The notes below the pieces were generated by a model. That model was not told the DNA's origin, searched no databases, and saw only the letters and a program-made list of their open reading frames with translations. Below are positions 16,114-24,819 of a DNA stretch of 64,000 nt, piece after piece. The DNA lies in assembly GCF_017916365.1 (NCBI RefSeq), contig NZ_JAFMSU010000001.1, positions 1,827,028 to 1,891,027 on the forward strand, given 5' to 3'. The first letter of the stretch is position 1; each line of letters begins with the position of its first letter. The translations under genes were made by a program, and so were the position numbers. The stretch comes from Rufibacter roseolus (GTDB taxonomy: Bacteria; Bacteroidota; Bacteroidia; Cytophagales; Hymenobacteraceae).

Positions 16114-18969
16114 ATGAAGCTTAGAAACACGCTTTGTTTTGCCCTCGTCTCTACGCTGTTTTCCTTTAAGGAGCCGGCGGTGAAAAACTACCAGAAGCTG
16201 GCCGATGGGGTGCTTGTGAAGCTGGAACAGAAATCCAGCGGTGATCCGCAGTACGTGCAGTTACGGGTGGTGGCAGACAACATTGTGCAGGTGCAGGCCA
16301 CGCCCGAGGAGAAGTTCTCCCCGGATCCCAGTCTCATGGTACTGGAAAACAAAAACGTGAAAACCGATTGGCAATTCCAGGAGAAAGGCAAAACGCTGGT
16401 GCTGAACACCAAAGACCTGCGGGTGGAAGTTGGCGCCGAGACCGGGGCGGTGACTTTCTTCGATAGAAACGGCAAGGTGCTGCTGCAGGAAAGCAACCAG
16501 GGGCAGCAGGCTTTCGCGCCGGTGAAACTGGATAACGAGCAGAGCTATCGGTTGAAGAAAGCCTTCACCGTGGACAAAGACGAAGCCTTCTACGGTCTGG
16601 GTCAGCACCAGACTGGCCTAATGAACTATCGCGGCTGGCAGATAGACTTGACACAGTACAACTCGGTGGCCGTGGTGCCGTTCTCGGTATCCAGCAAAAA
16701 CTACGGCATTTTGTGGGACAACAACTCCATCACAAAATTCGGGGATGTGCGGCCTTACCAGCAGCTTTCCAAGCTGAAGCTTTACGGCAAAGACCAGAAA
16801 GCCGGCGGCCTCACCGCAACCTACGCTTTTGATAAAAAGACCGGGAAAGCGCCCATCGTGCGGCAGGAGTCTGAGATCAACTACGAGTTCCTGGAAGACC
16901 AGAACAAGTACCCAGCCGGTTACACGCTGGAGGGCGGCCTCATGACCTGGGAAGGTTTTATTGAGAGCGATGCCACCGGCGATCACCGCTTTGAGATGCC
17001 TTCCAGTGGCTACGTGAAGGTTTGGGTAGACAACAAACTGCTCCTGGACCGCTGGCGCGAAGCCTGGAACCCGGGCATGTCGGTGTTCAAGGCGCCACTG
17101 CAGAAGGGCAAGAAACACGCTTTCAAGATTGAGTGGAACCCAGACGGAAATGTTTCTTACCTGGCGCTGCGCTACCTCACGCCGCAATCGGCGGAAGATT
17201 TGAACAAGATCGGTTTCTCCTCTGAGGCCGGAAATAAAATGGCCTACTATTTTGTGTATGGCAAGAACCTGGACGAGGTGGTGGGCGGTTACCGCGAGTT
17301 GACCGGCAAAGCGCAGGTGATGCCTAAATGGGCTATGGGCTTTTGGCAGAGCCGCGAGCGCTACAAAACCCAGCAGGAGCTGCTGGATGTGGTGAAAGAA
17401 TTCCGCAAGCGGAAGATCGGTTTGGACAACATCGTGCAGGACTGGTCTTACTGGAAAGAAGACCAATGGGGCAGCCAGGAATTCGATAAAACCCGCTTCC
17501 CGGACCCGCAGGGCATGATCAACGAGGTTCATGCAAACAACGCCAAAATCATGATCTCCACCTGGCCAAAGTTCTACGAGGGCATTGAGGCCTACAAAAT
17601 GTTCAATGACAAAGGCCTGCTCTACAAAACTAGCATCAACGAGCAGATCAGGGACTGGATAGGCAAAGGCTACGTGTCTACCTTCTATGATGCCTTCAAC
17701 CCCGAGGGCCGCCGCATGTTCTGGAACCTGATTAATGAAAAGCTCTACAAAATGGGGATTGACGCCTGGTGGCAGGATGCCTCTGAGCCCGATATCCTTT
17801 CCAACTCCTCCATCGCGCACCGCAAGGCGCTCATGAACCCCACGTACCTGGGCTCGGCTGAGAAGTACTTCAACGCCTATGTGCTGCAACATAACAAAGG
17901 TATTTACGAAGGCCAGCGGGGCACCAACCCCAATGACCGTGTCTTCATCCTGACCCGCTCGGCCTTCGGAGGGTTGCAGCGCTACGGAGCCGCCACCTGG
18001 AGCGGCGATATCGCCGCCACCTTTGAGGAAATGGGCCGCCAGATTCCGGCCGGTCTTAACTTCTCCCTGTCTGGGCTGCCGTACTGGACCACTGATATTG
18101 GAGGGTTCTTCGTGGAAAACAAATATGACCGCGGACCCATGACCCCGCAGGCCCAGGAAGAGTGGCGCGAACTGCAGACCCGCTGGTACCAGTACGGTAC
18201 CTTCACACCGCTTTACCGCTCTCATGGCCAGTACCCGTTCCGGGAGGTATACAACATTGCCCCCGAGGACCACAAGGCCTATCAGTCTATTGTGTACTAC
18301 AACAAGCTGCGCTACCGCCTTTTGCCTTACATCTATTCGCTCACCGGGCAGGTGTACCATCAAAACTCCACCATCATGCGCCCCCTGGTGATGGACTTCG
18401 GTGGGGATAAAAACGTGCTCAACATCAGTGACCAGTTCATGTTCGGGCCTAGTCTGTTAGTGAATCCGGTGCATGAGGCCAAGGCCACGAGCCGCAAGTT
18501 GTACCTGCCTGCTAATACTGGTTGGTACAGCCTCTATGATGGAACTTACCAGAAGGGCGGTCAGCAGATCACGGCCGCAGCTCCTTATGAGCGCCTGCCA
18601 CTGTTCGTGAAAGAAGGCTCTATTCTTCCTTTCGGGCCGGAAGTGCAATACACCACTGAAAAGCCCGCCGAGGTTATCACCCTTTATGTGTACGGCGGCA
18701 AAGACGCTTCTTTTGAGCTCTACGAAGACGAAAACACCAACTACAACTACGAGAAAGGCAAATTCGCCACCATTCCCATCACCTATAACGAGGCCTCTAA
18801 AACCCTGACCGTGGGCAAACGCCAGGGCGAGTTCAACGGCATGTTGCAGAAGCGCACTTTCAACGTGGTGTTGGTGCAACCCGCCAAAGCCAAAGCCCTC
18901 CAGTTTGACGGCAAAGCAGATGCCACCATCGCTTATACCGGCAATGCTACCTCGGTAAAACTGAGATAA
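16114..18969 (+). CDS. Glycoside hydrolase family 31, alpha-xylosidase-like, with PA14 insert
   Basis: 951 residues from the ATG at 16114 (MKLRNTLCFALVSTLFSF, a signal peptide). An upstream in-frame ATG at 16048 adds 22 residues that precede the signal and is disfavoured. An N-terminal beta-sandwich is followed by a PA14-like insert (about 255-395, LMTWEGFIESDATGDHRFEM) and the GH31 barrel (about 410-740). The nucleophile is D555 in GIDAWWQDASEPD and the acid/base is D632 in WSGDIAATFEEM. C-terminal beta domains end at 951. Alpha-xylosidases of Bacteroides xyloglucan loci have the same PA14 insertion, so removal of non-reducing-end xylose from xyloglucan oligosaccharides is the best guess; alpha-glucosidase remains possible. 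It opens PUL1 and lies 46 bases before susC. Confidence 0.9.
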   Translation: MKLRNTLCFALVSTLFSFKEPAVKNYQKLADGVLVKLEQKSSGDPQYVQLRVVADNIVQVQATPEEKFSPDPSLMVLENKNVKTDWQFQEKGKTLVLNTKDLRVEVGAETGAVTFFDRNGKVLLQESNQGQQAFAPVKLDNEQSYRLKKAFTVDKDEAFYGLGQHQTGLMNYRGWQIDLTQYNSVAVVPFSVSSKNYGILWDNNSITKFGDVRPYQQLSKLKLYGKDQKAGGLTATYAFDKKTGKAPIVRQESEINYEFLEDQNKYPAGYTLEGGLMTWEGFIESDATGDHRFEMPSSGYVKVWVDNKLLLDRWREAWNPGMSVFKAPLQKGKKHAFKIEWNPDGNVSYLALRYLTPQSAEDLNKIGFSSEAGNKMAYYFVYGKNLDEVVGGYRELTGKAQVMPKWAMGFWQSRERYKTQQELLDVVKEFRKRKIGLDNIVQDWSYWKEDQWGSQEFDKTRFPDPQGMINEVHANNAKIMISTWPKFYEGIEAYKMFNDKGLLYKTSINEQIRDWIGKGYVSTFYDAFNPEGRRMFWNLINEKLYKMGIDAWWQDASEPDILSNSSIAHRKALMNPTYLGSAEKYFNAYVLQHNKGIYEGQRGTNPNDRVFILTRSAFGGLQRYGAATWSGDIAATFEEMGRQIPAGLNFSLSGLPYWTTDIGGFFVENKYDRGPMTPQAQEEWRELQTRWYQYGTFTPLYRSHGQYPFREVYNIAPEDHKAYQSIVYYNKLRYRLLPYIYSLTGQVYHQNSTIMRPLVMDFGGDKNVLNISDQFMFGPSLLVNPVHEAKATSRKLYLPANTGWYSLYDGTYQKGGQQITAAAPYERLPLFVKEGSILPFGPEVQYTTEKPAEVITLYVYGGKDASFELYEDENTNYNYEKGKFATIPITYNEASKTLTVGKRQGEFNGMLQKRTFNVVLVQPAKAKALQFDGKADATIAYTGNATSVKLR

Positions 18970-19015
18970 TCCTTACCTGATCCTATACCAAATTATTCAC
19001 GTCATTCTTTTACCT

Positions 19016-22000
19016 ATGAGAAAATACCTACTGCTTACCTGGTTGCTCTGTTTGTGCGGGGTAGCCTTCGCCCAACAAACCGTCAGGGGAAGAGTCACGT
19101 CCCAGGAAGACGGCGGGGCTGTGATTGGAGCCACCGTGAGTGTGAAAGGCAACGCCACCCTGGCCACAGGTACAGACGTGGAGGGAAACTTTCAGCTGAG
19201 TCTGCCCACCGGAAATGAAACCCTGGTAGTCACCTATATCGGGTTTGTCACGCAGGAGGTAGCCGTGAATGGCCGGCCGCAGGTGAACATTGTGTTAAAG
19301 ACCGATGCCAAGGCCCTGGAAGAGGTAGTGGTAGTAGGTTACGGGGTGCAGCAGAAGAAACTGGTGACGGGCGCTACTGCCCAGGTAAAAGGGGATGACA
19401 TCCAGAAGCAAAGCACCACAGATCCTCTGCAGGCCTTACAGGGGCAAGCCTCCGGGGTGCAGATTTCTTCCACTTCGGGGCAGCCCGGCGAAAGCATGCG
19501 CGTGGTGATCAGGGGGCTGGGTACCATTGGCAACGCCAGTCCATTGTATGTGGTGGATGGTGTTTTAACCGGTGATATCTCTTATTTGAACCCCGCCGAT
19601 ATCCAGTCCATAGACGTGTTGAAAGATGCGGCCTCCGCGGCGATTTACGGGTCGCAGGCAGCCAACGGGGTAGTCTTGATTACCACCAGAACCGGTAAAA
19701 AAGGGCAACCCGCCCAAATTACCTTTGACTCCTACACCGGGTTGCAGAACCTGGGCAGAAAGCAGGAGATGCTCAATTCACGCGAGTATGCCACCATCAT
19801 GAACGAAGCCAACGTGAACTCTGGCAGACTGCCCGCCTTCACCAATGAGCAGATCGCGGCCATGGGAGAGGGTACCGACTGGATTGACCAGATCTTCGTG
19901 AAAGATGCCGTAACGCAGAACTACTCTTTAGGTGCCACCGGTGGTACAGACATGACTACTTTCTCTACCGCCTTGTCTTACACCGGGCAAGAAGGCATAG
20001 TAGGCGGCAAGAACCTGTCCAACTATGAGCGCTACAACTTCCGGTTTAACTCTGAGCACAGCTTCTACAAGGATATCCTCAAGTTTGGTGAGCATTTAAC
20101 CTTTTCTTACATCAAGAGAAACGGCATCAGGGTAGGGAACCAGTACAACAACTCTCTGCGGGGTGCCTTCAATACCAGCCCTTTTGTTCCGGTGTATGAT
20201 GCAGAAGGCAATTTCTTTGATAACAGCAACTCTACCTGGTTCAACGGGGAGGCCAACCCTTACGCACAGCTGGTGTATGACAACCAGAACCGCCGTAACA
20301 ACCAGCGGCTGCTGGGCGATGTCTATCTGGTGTTGGAGCCCATCAAGAACCTGAGATTCAGAACCAGCTTTGGGATAGACTATAGCGCCAGTGAAAGCCG
20401 GTCCTTTACGCCCATCTACAAGTTGTCTATCTATGCGTTCAACAACAACTCACGGGTAAACCAATTCCAGGGCAAAGGCCAATCCCTTATCTGGGATAAC
20501 CTCTTAACCTATAACTTCAACGTCAACACAAACCACAACTTTGAGGTGATGGCGGGTACTTCTGCTTTCAGAAGCGACGGAGCCCAGCTCTCCGGAGCCA
20601 ACATCAACCTGGTGCTGAGTGACCTGGAACACGCCTACCTTACCAACGCTTCCAATACCGATGGCACAACCATAGACCTTACCGGTGAGCCCTGGGCCCA
20701 GGACAGAAGAATGTCTTACTTCGGGAGACTGAACTACAACTTTAAGGAAACCTACCTGATCAACGCTACCTTCCGGGCAGACGGCTCGGCCAGATTCGGG
20801 AGAAACAGACGGTGGGGATACTTCCCGTCCATCTCTGCCGGTTGGGTGGTAACGAATGAAACCTTCGCCGATGGGGCCGGAGATTGGCTGGATTACTTTA
20901 AACTGCGCGCCAGCTGGGGCCAGGTTGGTAGCCAGAACATTGATCCTTACCAGTTCGTGTCTTTGGTGACGTTTGCCAATACCAACTACATCTTCGGGGA
21001 CAAAGAGGGCATTCTCACTCCCGGGGCCTATATCAGCAGATTGGGCAATGATGATGTGAAATGGGAAACCTCAGAGCAAACCAACATCGGGTTTGATGCC
21101 AACTTCCTGGCGGGCAAACTGAGTGTCAACTTTGACTGGTATGACAAGACCACCAAAGATTGGCTGATCAGGGCCCCTATTCTGGCTACCGCCGGGGCCG
21201 ATGCTCCTTTCATCAACGGGGGGGACGTGAAAAACACCGGGGTGGAGTTAGCGCTGGCTTACAACAGTAACGTGGGCGACTTCAACTACAGCATTGGCGT
21301 AAACGGTGCCTACAACAAGAACCGCGTACGCGAAATCCCTACCAATGACCAGATCATCCACGGCGATCCCAACGTGTTGTTTGACAACTCCCTGGAGTTC
21401 TACAGAGCGCAGAACGGATACCCCATCGGCTACTTCTGGGGTTTGAAAACCGATGGCATTTTCCAGACCGAGGCAGACGTAGCCGCCTACAGAGGTGCGG
21501 AAGGCAACCTGATTCAGCCCACTGCCCAGCCAGGCGATGTGCGTTTCGTGGACCTGAACGGCGATGGTGTGATTGATAATGCAGACAGAACCCAGATCGG
21601 GAACCCGAACCCAGACTATACCTTCGGGATCAACCTGTCTGCCAATTACAAAGGCTTTGATTTCTCTTTGTTGGCATCAGGCGTGGCCGGAAACCAGTTG
21701 GTGCAGTCTTACCGCAACCAGGCCAGCCAGTATCCAAACTTTACCACGGCCATCCTGGACCGTTGGCACGGACCGGGCTCTTCCAACACCATGCCCCGCG
21801 TAACCACCGATAACAGAAACTGGGCTACTTTCTCAGACCTGTACATCCATGACGGCGATTTCCTGAGAATCAGCAACATTTCCCTGGGGTATGATTTCGG
21901 TAAACTGATCAATAAAAGCTATTTGCGCCAGGTGCGGGTGTATGCCTCCGTGCAGAATCTGTTCACTTTCACCAAGTATGAGGGAATGGATCCGGAGATT

Positions 22001-22090
22001 GGATACAGCAACGGCTTTGCCAGCGGGGTAGACTTGGGGTACTACCCACGCCCCAGAACTGTTTTGGTAGGCACAAATATTAAATTCTAA
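19016..22090 (+). CDS. SusC/RagA-family TonB-linked outer-membrane transporter (PUL1)
   Basis: 1024 residues, typical SusC length. The signal peptide (1-19, ending VAFAQ) leads into a carboxypeptidase-regulatory-like domain (about 22-95, GRVTSQEDGGAVIGATVSV). A TonB-box-like EEVVVVGYG and the plug (SPLYVVDGVLTGDISYLNP, IDVLKDAASAAIYGSQAANG) follow, then a long beta-barrel with the closing YYPRPRTVLVGTNIKF, whose terminal Phe favours barrel assembly. It imports large oligosaccharides across the outer membrane, driven by TonB, with the SusD partner as lid. The SusD gene starts 19 bases downstream. Expression presumably depends on the HTCS regulator upstream. Confidence 0.96.
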   Translation: MRKYLLLTWLLCLCGVAFAQQTVRGRVTSQEDGGAVIGATVSVKGNATLATGTDVEGNFQLSLPTGNETLVVTYIGFVTQEVAVNGRPQVNIVLKTDAKALEEVVVVGYGVQQKKLVTGATAQVKGDDIQKQSTTDPLQALQGQASGVQISSTSGQPGESMRVVIRGLGTIGNASPLYVVDGVLTGDISYLNPADIQSIDVLKDAASAAIYGSQAANGVVLITTRTGKKGQPAQITFDSYTGLQNLGRKQEMLNSREYATIMNEANVNSGRLPAFTNEQIAAMGEGTDWIDQIFVKDAVTQNYSLGATGGTDMTTFSTALSYTGQEGIVGGKNLSNYERYNFRFNSEHSFYKDILKFGEHLTFSYIKRNGIRVGNQYNNSLRGAFNTSPFVPVYDAEGNFFDNSNSTWFNGEANPYAQLVYDNQNRRNNQRLLGDVYLVLEPIKNLRFRTSFGIDYSASESRSFTPIYKLSIYAFNNNSRVNQFQGKGQSLIWDNLLTYNFNVNTNHNFEVMAGTSAFRSDGAQLSGANINLVLSDLEHAYLTNASNTDGTTIDLTGEPWAQDRRMSYFGRLNYNFKETYLINATFRADGSARFGRNRRWGYFPSISAGWVVTNETFADGAGDWLDYFKLRASWGQVGSQNIDPYQFVSLVTFANTNYIFGDKEGILTPGAYISRLGNDDVKWETSEQTNIGFDANFLAGKLSVNFDWYDKTTKDWLIRAPILATAGADAPFINGGDVKNTGVELALAYNSNVGDFNYSIGVNGAYNKNRVREIPTNDQIIHGDPNVLFDNSLEFYRAQNGYPIGYFWGLKTDGIFQTEADVAAYRGAEGNLIQPTAQPGDVRFVDLNGDGVIDNADRTQIGNPNPDYTFGINLSANYKGFDFSLLASGVAGNQLVQSYRNQASQYPNFTTAILDRWHGPGSSNTMPRVTTDNRNWATFSDLYIHDGDFLRISNISLGYDFGKLINKSYLRQVRVYASVQNLFTFTKYEGMDPEIGYSNGFASGVDLGYYPRPRTVLVGTNIKF

Positions 22091-22109
22091 TTCTAGGAGA
22101 TTCATAGAA

Positions 22110-23702
22110 ATGAAAAATATAAGCAAAGCAATTCTCTTGGCGGGCGTCTTATCCTTAGGTGCCTGTAAGGACAGTTTCCTGGAGGTTGACCCCATCACCA
22201 ACGTAACGGATACAAACTACTACAGAACCCCGGAAGATGCTTTCAGGGCGTTGGTAGGCTGCTATGATGGCTTACAAATCATTTGGGCCGAAGGGATTAG
22301 TTTACCGGTGGCTTCTGAGGTAATGTCAGACAATGCCTTCGGGGGTACCGGGGCCTCAGACGGATTCGGGTACCAGATGCTGGATGAGTTTGACAGGGCC
22401 CGCTCTCCCGCAGATCAGAACCTGTTCGGAGCTAACTGGACCGCCTACTACAAAGCGGTTTTCCGGTGCAATACCCTGATCGGGAAAATGGACCAGATCA
22501 ACTGGACCGGAAGCGAGCAACTGAGAACGGCCTATGAGGCAGAAGCCAGGTACCTGCGGGCTTTCCTGTACTTTGACATGGTGCGTCTGTGGGGAAACAT
22601 CCCCTTGATCACCGCTCCCACCACCGAGAACGTGCCCCAGGCTTCCCCGGACGAGGTATATAAACTGATAGCCGAGGACCTGAAGTTTGCCGCCGAGAAC
22701 CTGCCTGCTACGAATTATGCCGCGCAGGCGGTAGGTAACCGGGGCCGGGTAACCAAATGGGCCGCAGAGTCTCTCATTGGCCGGGTGTACCTGTATTATA
22801 CCGGCTACTACGGTAAGTCGGATTTAGTGGGTACCGTTTCTCAGGCCCAGGCTTTGGCTTATCTGGAGGATGTGATTTCCAACAGCGGGCATGGCTTGGT
22901 AGAGAACTTCGCTAACCTGTGGCCGGCCGCGTCGGTGGCCAACTATGCCGGCGAAGACAATAAGGAAACGGTGTTTGCGGTGAAGTACACCTACACCAGT
23001 GACTACAACGGAAACACCGACGGTAACCACTGGATGGTGATGTTGGGCATGCGTGAGCAATTCAGCTACCCTTACGGAAATGGCTGGGGTGGCGGCACTG
23101 TGAACCCTAAACTCTGGACGGCTTACAGTACCAATGATACCCGTAAGGCGGCTTCCATTATCTCCATCGCAGATGAGAACATCGCATTTGTGAATCAAGG
23201 AAAACAGCGGGAGTACACCGGTTACTACAACAAGAAGTACAGCCCCATGGTAGACGAGCAAGGCAACAGCATACCCGTTGAAAATGGCGCGGTGAACTTC
23301 ATGATCGGTCAGTTCCAGGACTATGTCGCCATCCGGTTTGCAGATGTGTTGTTGATGGCAGCTGAGTTGGGAAGCCCCAATGCCCAAAGCTATTTTGACC
23401 AGGTAAGAAGACGTGCCTACAAGGAGAACTTCACCCCAGTTGCTGTGTCAAAAGCGGCCATCATGGCAGAACGCCGGTTGGAGTTCGCCAACGAGGGAAT
23501 CCGATACTGGGATCTGCTCCGCCAGGGCATAGATGTGGCAGCCAACGCGATTGCCGAGAGCACGACCTTGCTCAATGCCGGCTCTCCGGTTTCTAAGGTG
23601 ATTGCGGCAAACAAAGTAAGGGAAACCCAGGGCTTGCAGCAGATTCCGTATACCCAGATCACCCTATCTAACGGAGTCTTGAAGCAAAATCCAGGTTGGT
23701 AA
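22110..23702 (+). CDS. SusD/RagB-family glycan-binding outer-membrane lipoprotein (PUL1)
   Basis: 530 residues. The lipoprotein signal ends at C19 (LSLGACKDSFLEVDP), and Lys-Asp after the cysteine fits a surface-export signal. The SusD signature includes YYRTPEDAFRALVGCYDGL, the TPR-like AEARYLRAFLYFDMVRLWGNIPLI, VTKWAAESLIGRVYLYYTG, and the C-terminal IMAERRLEFANEGIRYWDLL. Family knowledge: SusD covers the SusC barrel and binds the glycan through aromatic residues. It directly follows susC in the operon. The sequence does not tell which sugar is bound. Confidence 0.95.
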   Translation: MKNISKAILLAGVLSLGACKDSFLEVDPITNVTDTNYYRTPEDAFRALVGCYDGLQIIWAEGISLPVASEVMSDNAFGGTGASDGFGYQMLDEFDRARSPADQNLFGANWTAYYKAVFRCNTLIGKMDQINWTGSEQLRTAYEAEARYLRAFLYFDMVRLWGNIPLITAPTTENVPQASPDEVYKLIAEDLKFAAENLPATNYAAQAVGNRGRVTKWAAESLIGRVYLYYTGYYGKSDLVGTVSQAQALAYLEDVISNSGHGLVENFANLWPAASVANYAGEDNKETVFAVKYTYTSDYNGNTDGNHWMVMLGMREQFSYPYGNGWGGGTVNPKLWTAYSTNDTRKAASIISIADENIAFVNQGKQREYTGYYNKKYSPMVDEQGNSIPVENGAVNFMIGQFQDYVAIRFADVLLMAAELGSPNAQSYFDQVRRRAYKENFTPVAVSKAAIMAERRLEFANEGIRYWDLLRQGIDVAANAIAESTTLLNAGSPVSKVIAANKVRETQGLQQIPYTQITLSNGVLKQNPGW

Positions 23703-23822
23703 TCGCATTGATGCAGGCAAAATAAAAAGGAAGCTTTGGGCCTGATTTTCCACAAACGTGCTCTAAACGAGACCAGAAATTCAGCCCCAAAAAGCTGCCT
23801 TAGACAATCAAAACTTATAAAG

Positions 23823-24680
23823 ATGAAAAAGTTAAGAGCTATTTTCTCACTCATACTCCTGGGCATGTTTGGTGTAACTGCCTGTCAGGACGATGACCAT
23901 GAACTGGGGGCGCTGCTTTCCCCCTCGGATATTTCCATTAAGGTAGTCCAGGATTTATCCCTTGACCCCGGTGGGAACACGGTTATCCTGATCAACGAAA
24001 CCCCGGAGACCATTTCAATGTGGGATTACCAGACCGGTAGGTCTACCCGCACCATTGACACCGTTAGATACGCATTTGCGGGTGACTACACCATCAAGTT
24101 CTCGGCGGTGACCGGTGGGGGGATTGTGGAACTTCCGGCCAAAACCATAACGGTCACCCAGAACAACCTCAACTATGTGAATGACCCGCTGTGGACCGCC
24201 CTTTCCGGCGGACCGGGCAACGAGAAGACCTGGATTCTGGACATTGACGCCCACCACTTTGACGGTCCTTTGTACTTCTATGGCACAGACACCGGATGGG
24301 AGGGCGCATGTACCAAGGCCGGCGGGGACTGCTGGAACTGGAACCCAGACTACAAAGGCAATTCCTGGCTCATGCCGTACGGTGACTACGGCACCATCAC
24401 CTTCAGCCTGAAAGGGGGCGCTACGGTGACGGCTAACCATCCTATGATCCCCGGCAAAGGCACCGAGACCGGTACTTACTTCCTGGATGCTGCCAAGAAG
24501 ACCTTAACCCTAACCGGTGCTTCTATCCTGCATGATGCCGGCCGTGATGCCTGCGTAGCCGATTGGGGTAATATCAGATTGCTGACCCTGACCGAGAACT
24601 CCATGCAGTTGGCGGTGCTGCGCAAAAGCTCCTGCGAAGGACCTGCCTTGCTGGTGTATAACTTCGTGCCTAAAGAGTAG
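23823..24680 (+). CDS. PUL1 surface lipoprotein of unknown fold (SusE-position protein)
   Basis: 285 residues from the ATG at 23823 (MKKLRAIFSLILLGMFGVTA). An upstream in-frame ATG at 23736 would place about 29 unrelated residues before the signal. The lipid cysteine is C21, followed by QDDDHE, a strong acidic surface-export signal. Residues about 25-120 look like a PKD- or Ig-like domain (VILINETPETISMWDY, YTIKFSAVTGGGIVELPAKT). The rest (about 125-285) is a second domain rich in Trp, Gly and Asp (GDCWNWNPDYKGNSWLMPYG, ADWGNIRLLTLTENSMQLAV). The position after susD is that of SusE or surface glycan-binding proteins, so glycan binding is a reasonable inference from context. Part of a P40-like repeat lies in the 120-base gap before it. 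Confidence 0.75.
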   Translation: MKKLRAIFSLILLGMFGVTACQDDDHELGALLSPSDISIKVVQDLSLDPGGNTVILINETPETISMWDYQTGRSTRTIDTVRYAFAGDYTIKFSAVTGGGIVELPAKTITVTQNNLNYVNDPLWTALSGGPGNEKTWILDIDAHHFDGPLYFYGTDTGWEGACTKAGGDCWNWNPDYKGNSWLMPYGDYGTITFSLKGGATVTANHPMIPGKGTETGTYFLDAAKKTLTLTGASILHDAGRDACVADWGNIRLLTLTENSMQLAVLRKSSCEGPALLVYNFVPKE

Positions 24681-24819
24681 TACCTGAGAATATTTTAATT
24701 TATTGCCCCTTATTCCATTAAAAGGCAAAAAGCAGAATCGGTTGGTGGACATTTGTAAAGCTGGTGGTCGCTAGCCGATTCCTTTTAAACCATTTCACCT
24801 ATTATCCACTCCCACAAAC

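Noticed and set aside
16618-18363. Long open frame of 581 residues on the minus strand opposite GH31
   Set aside because: It lies fully inside the GH31 gene and has the composition of a reverse-strand shadow.
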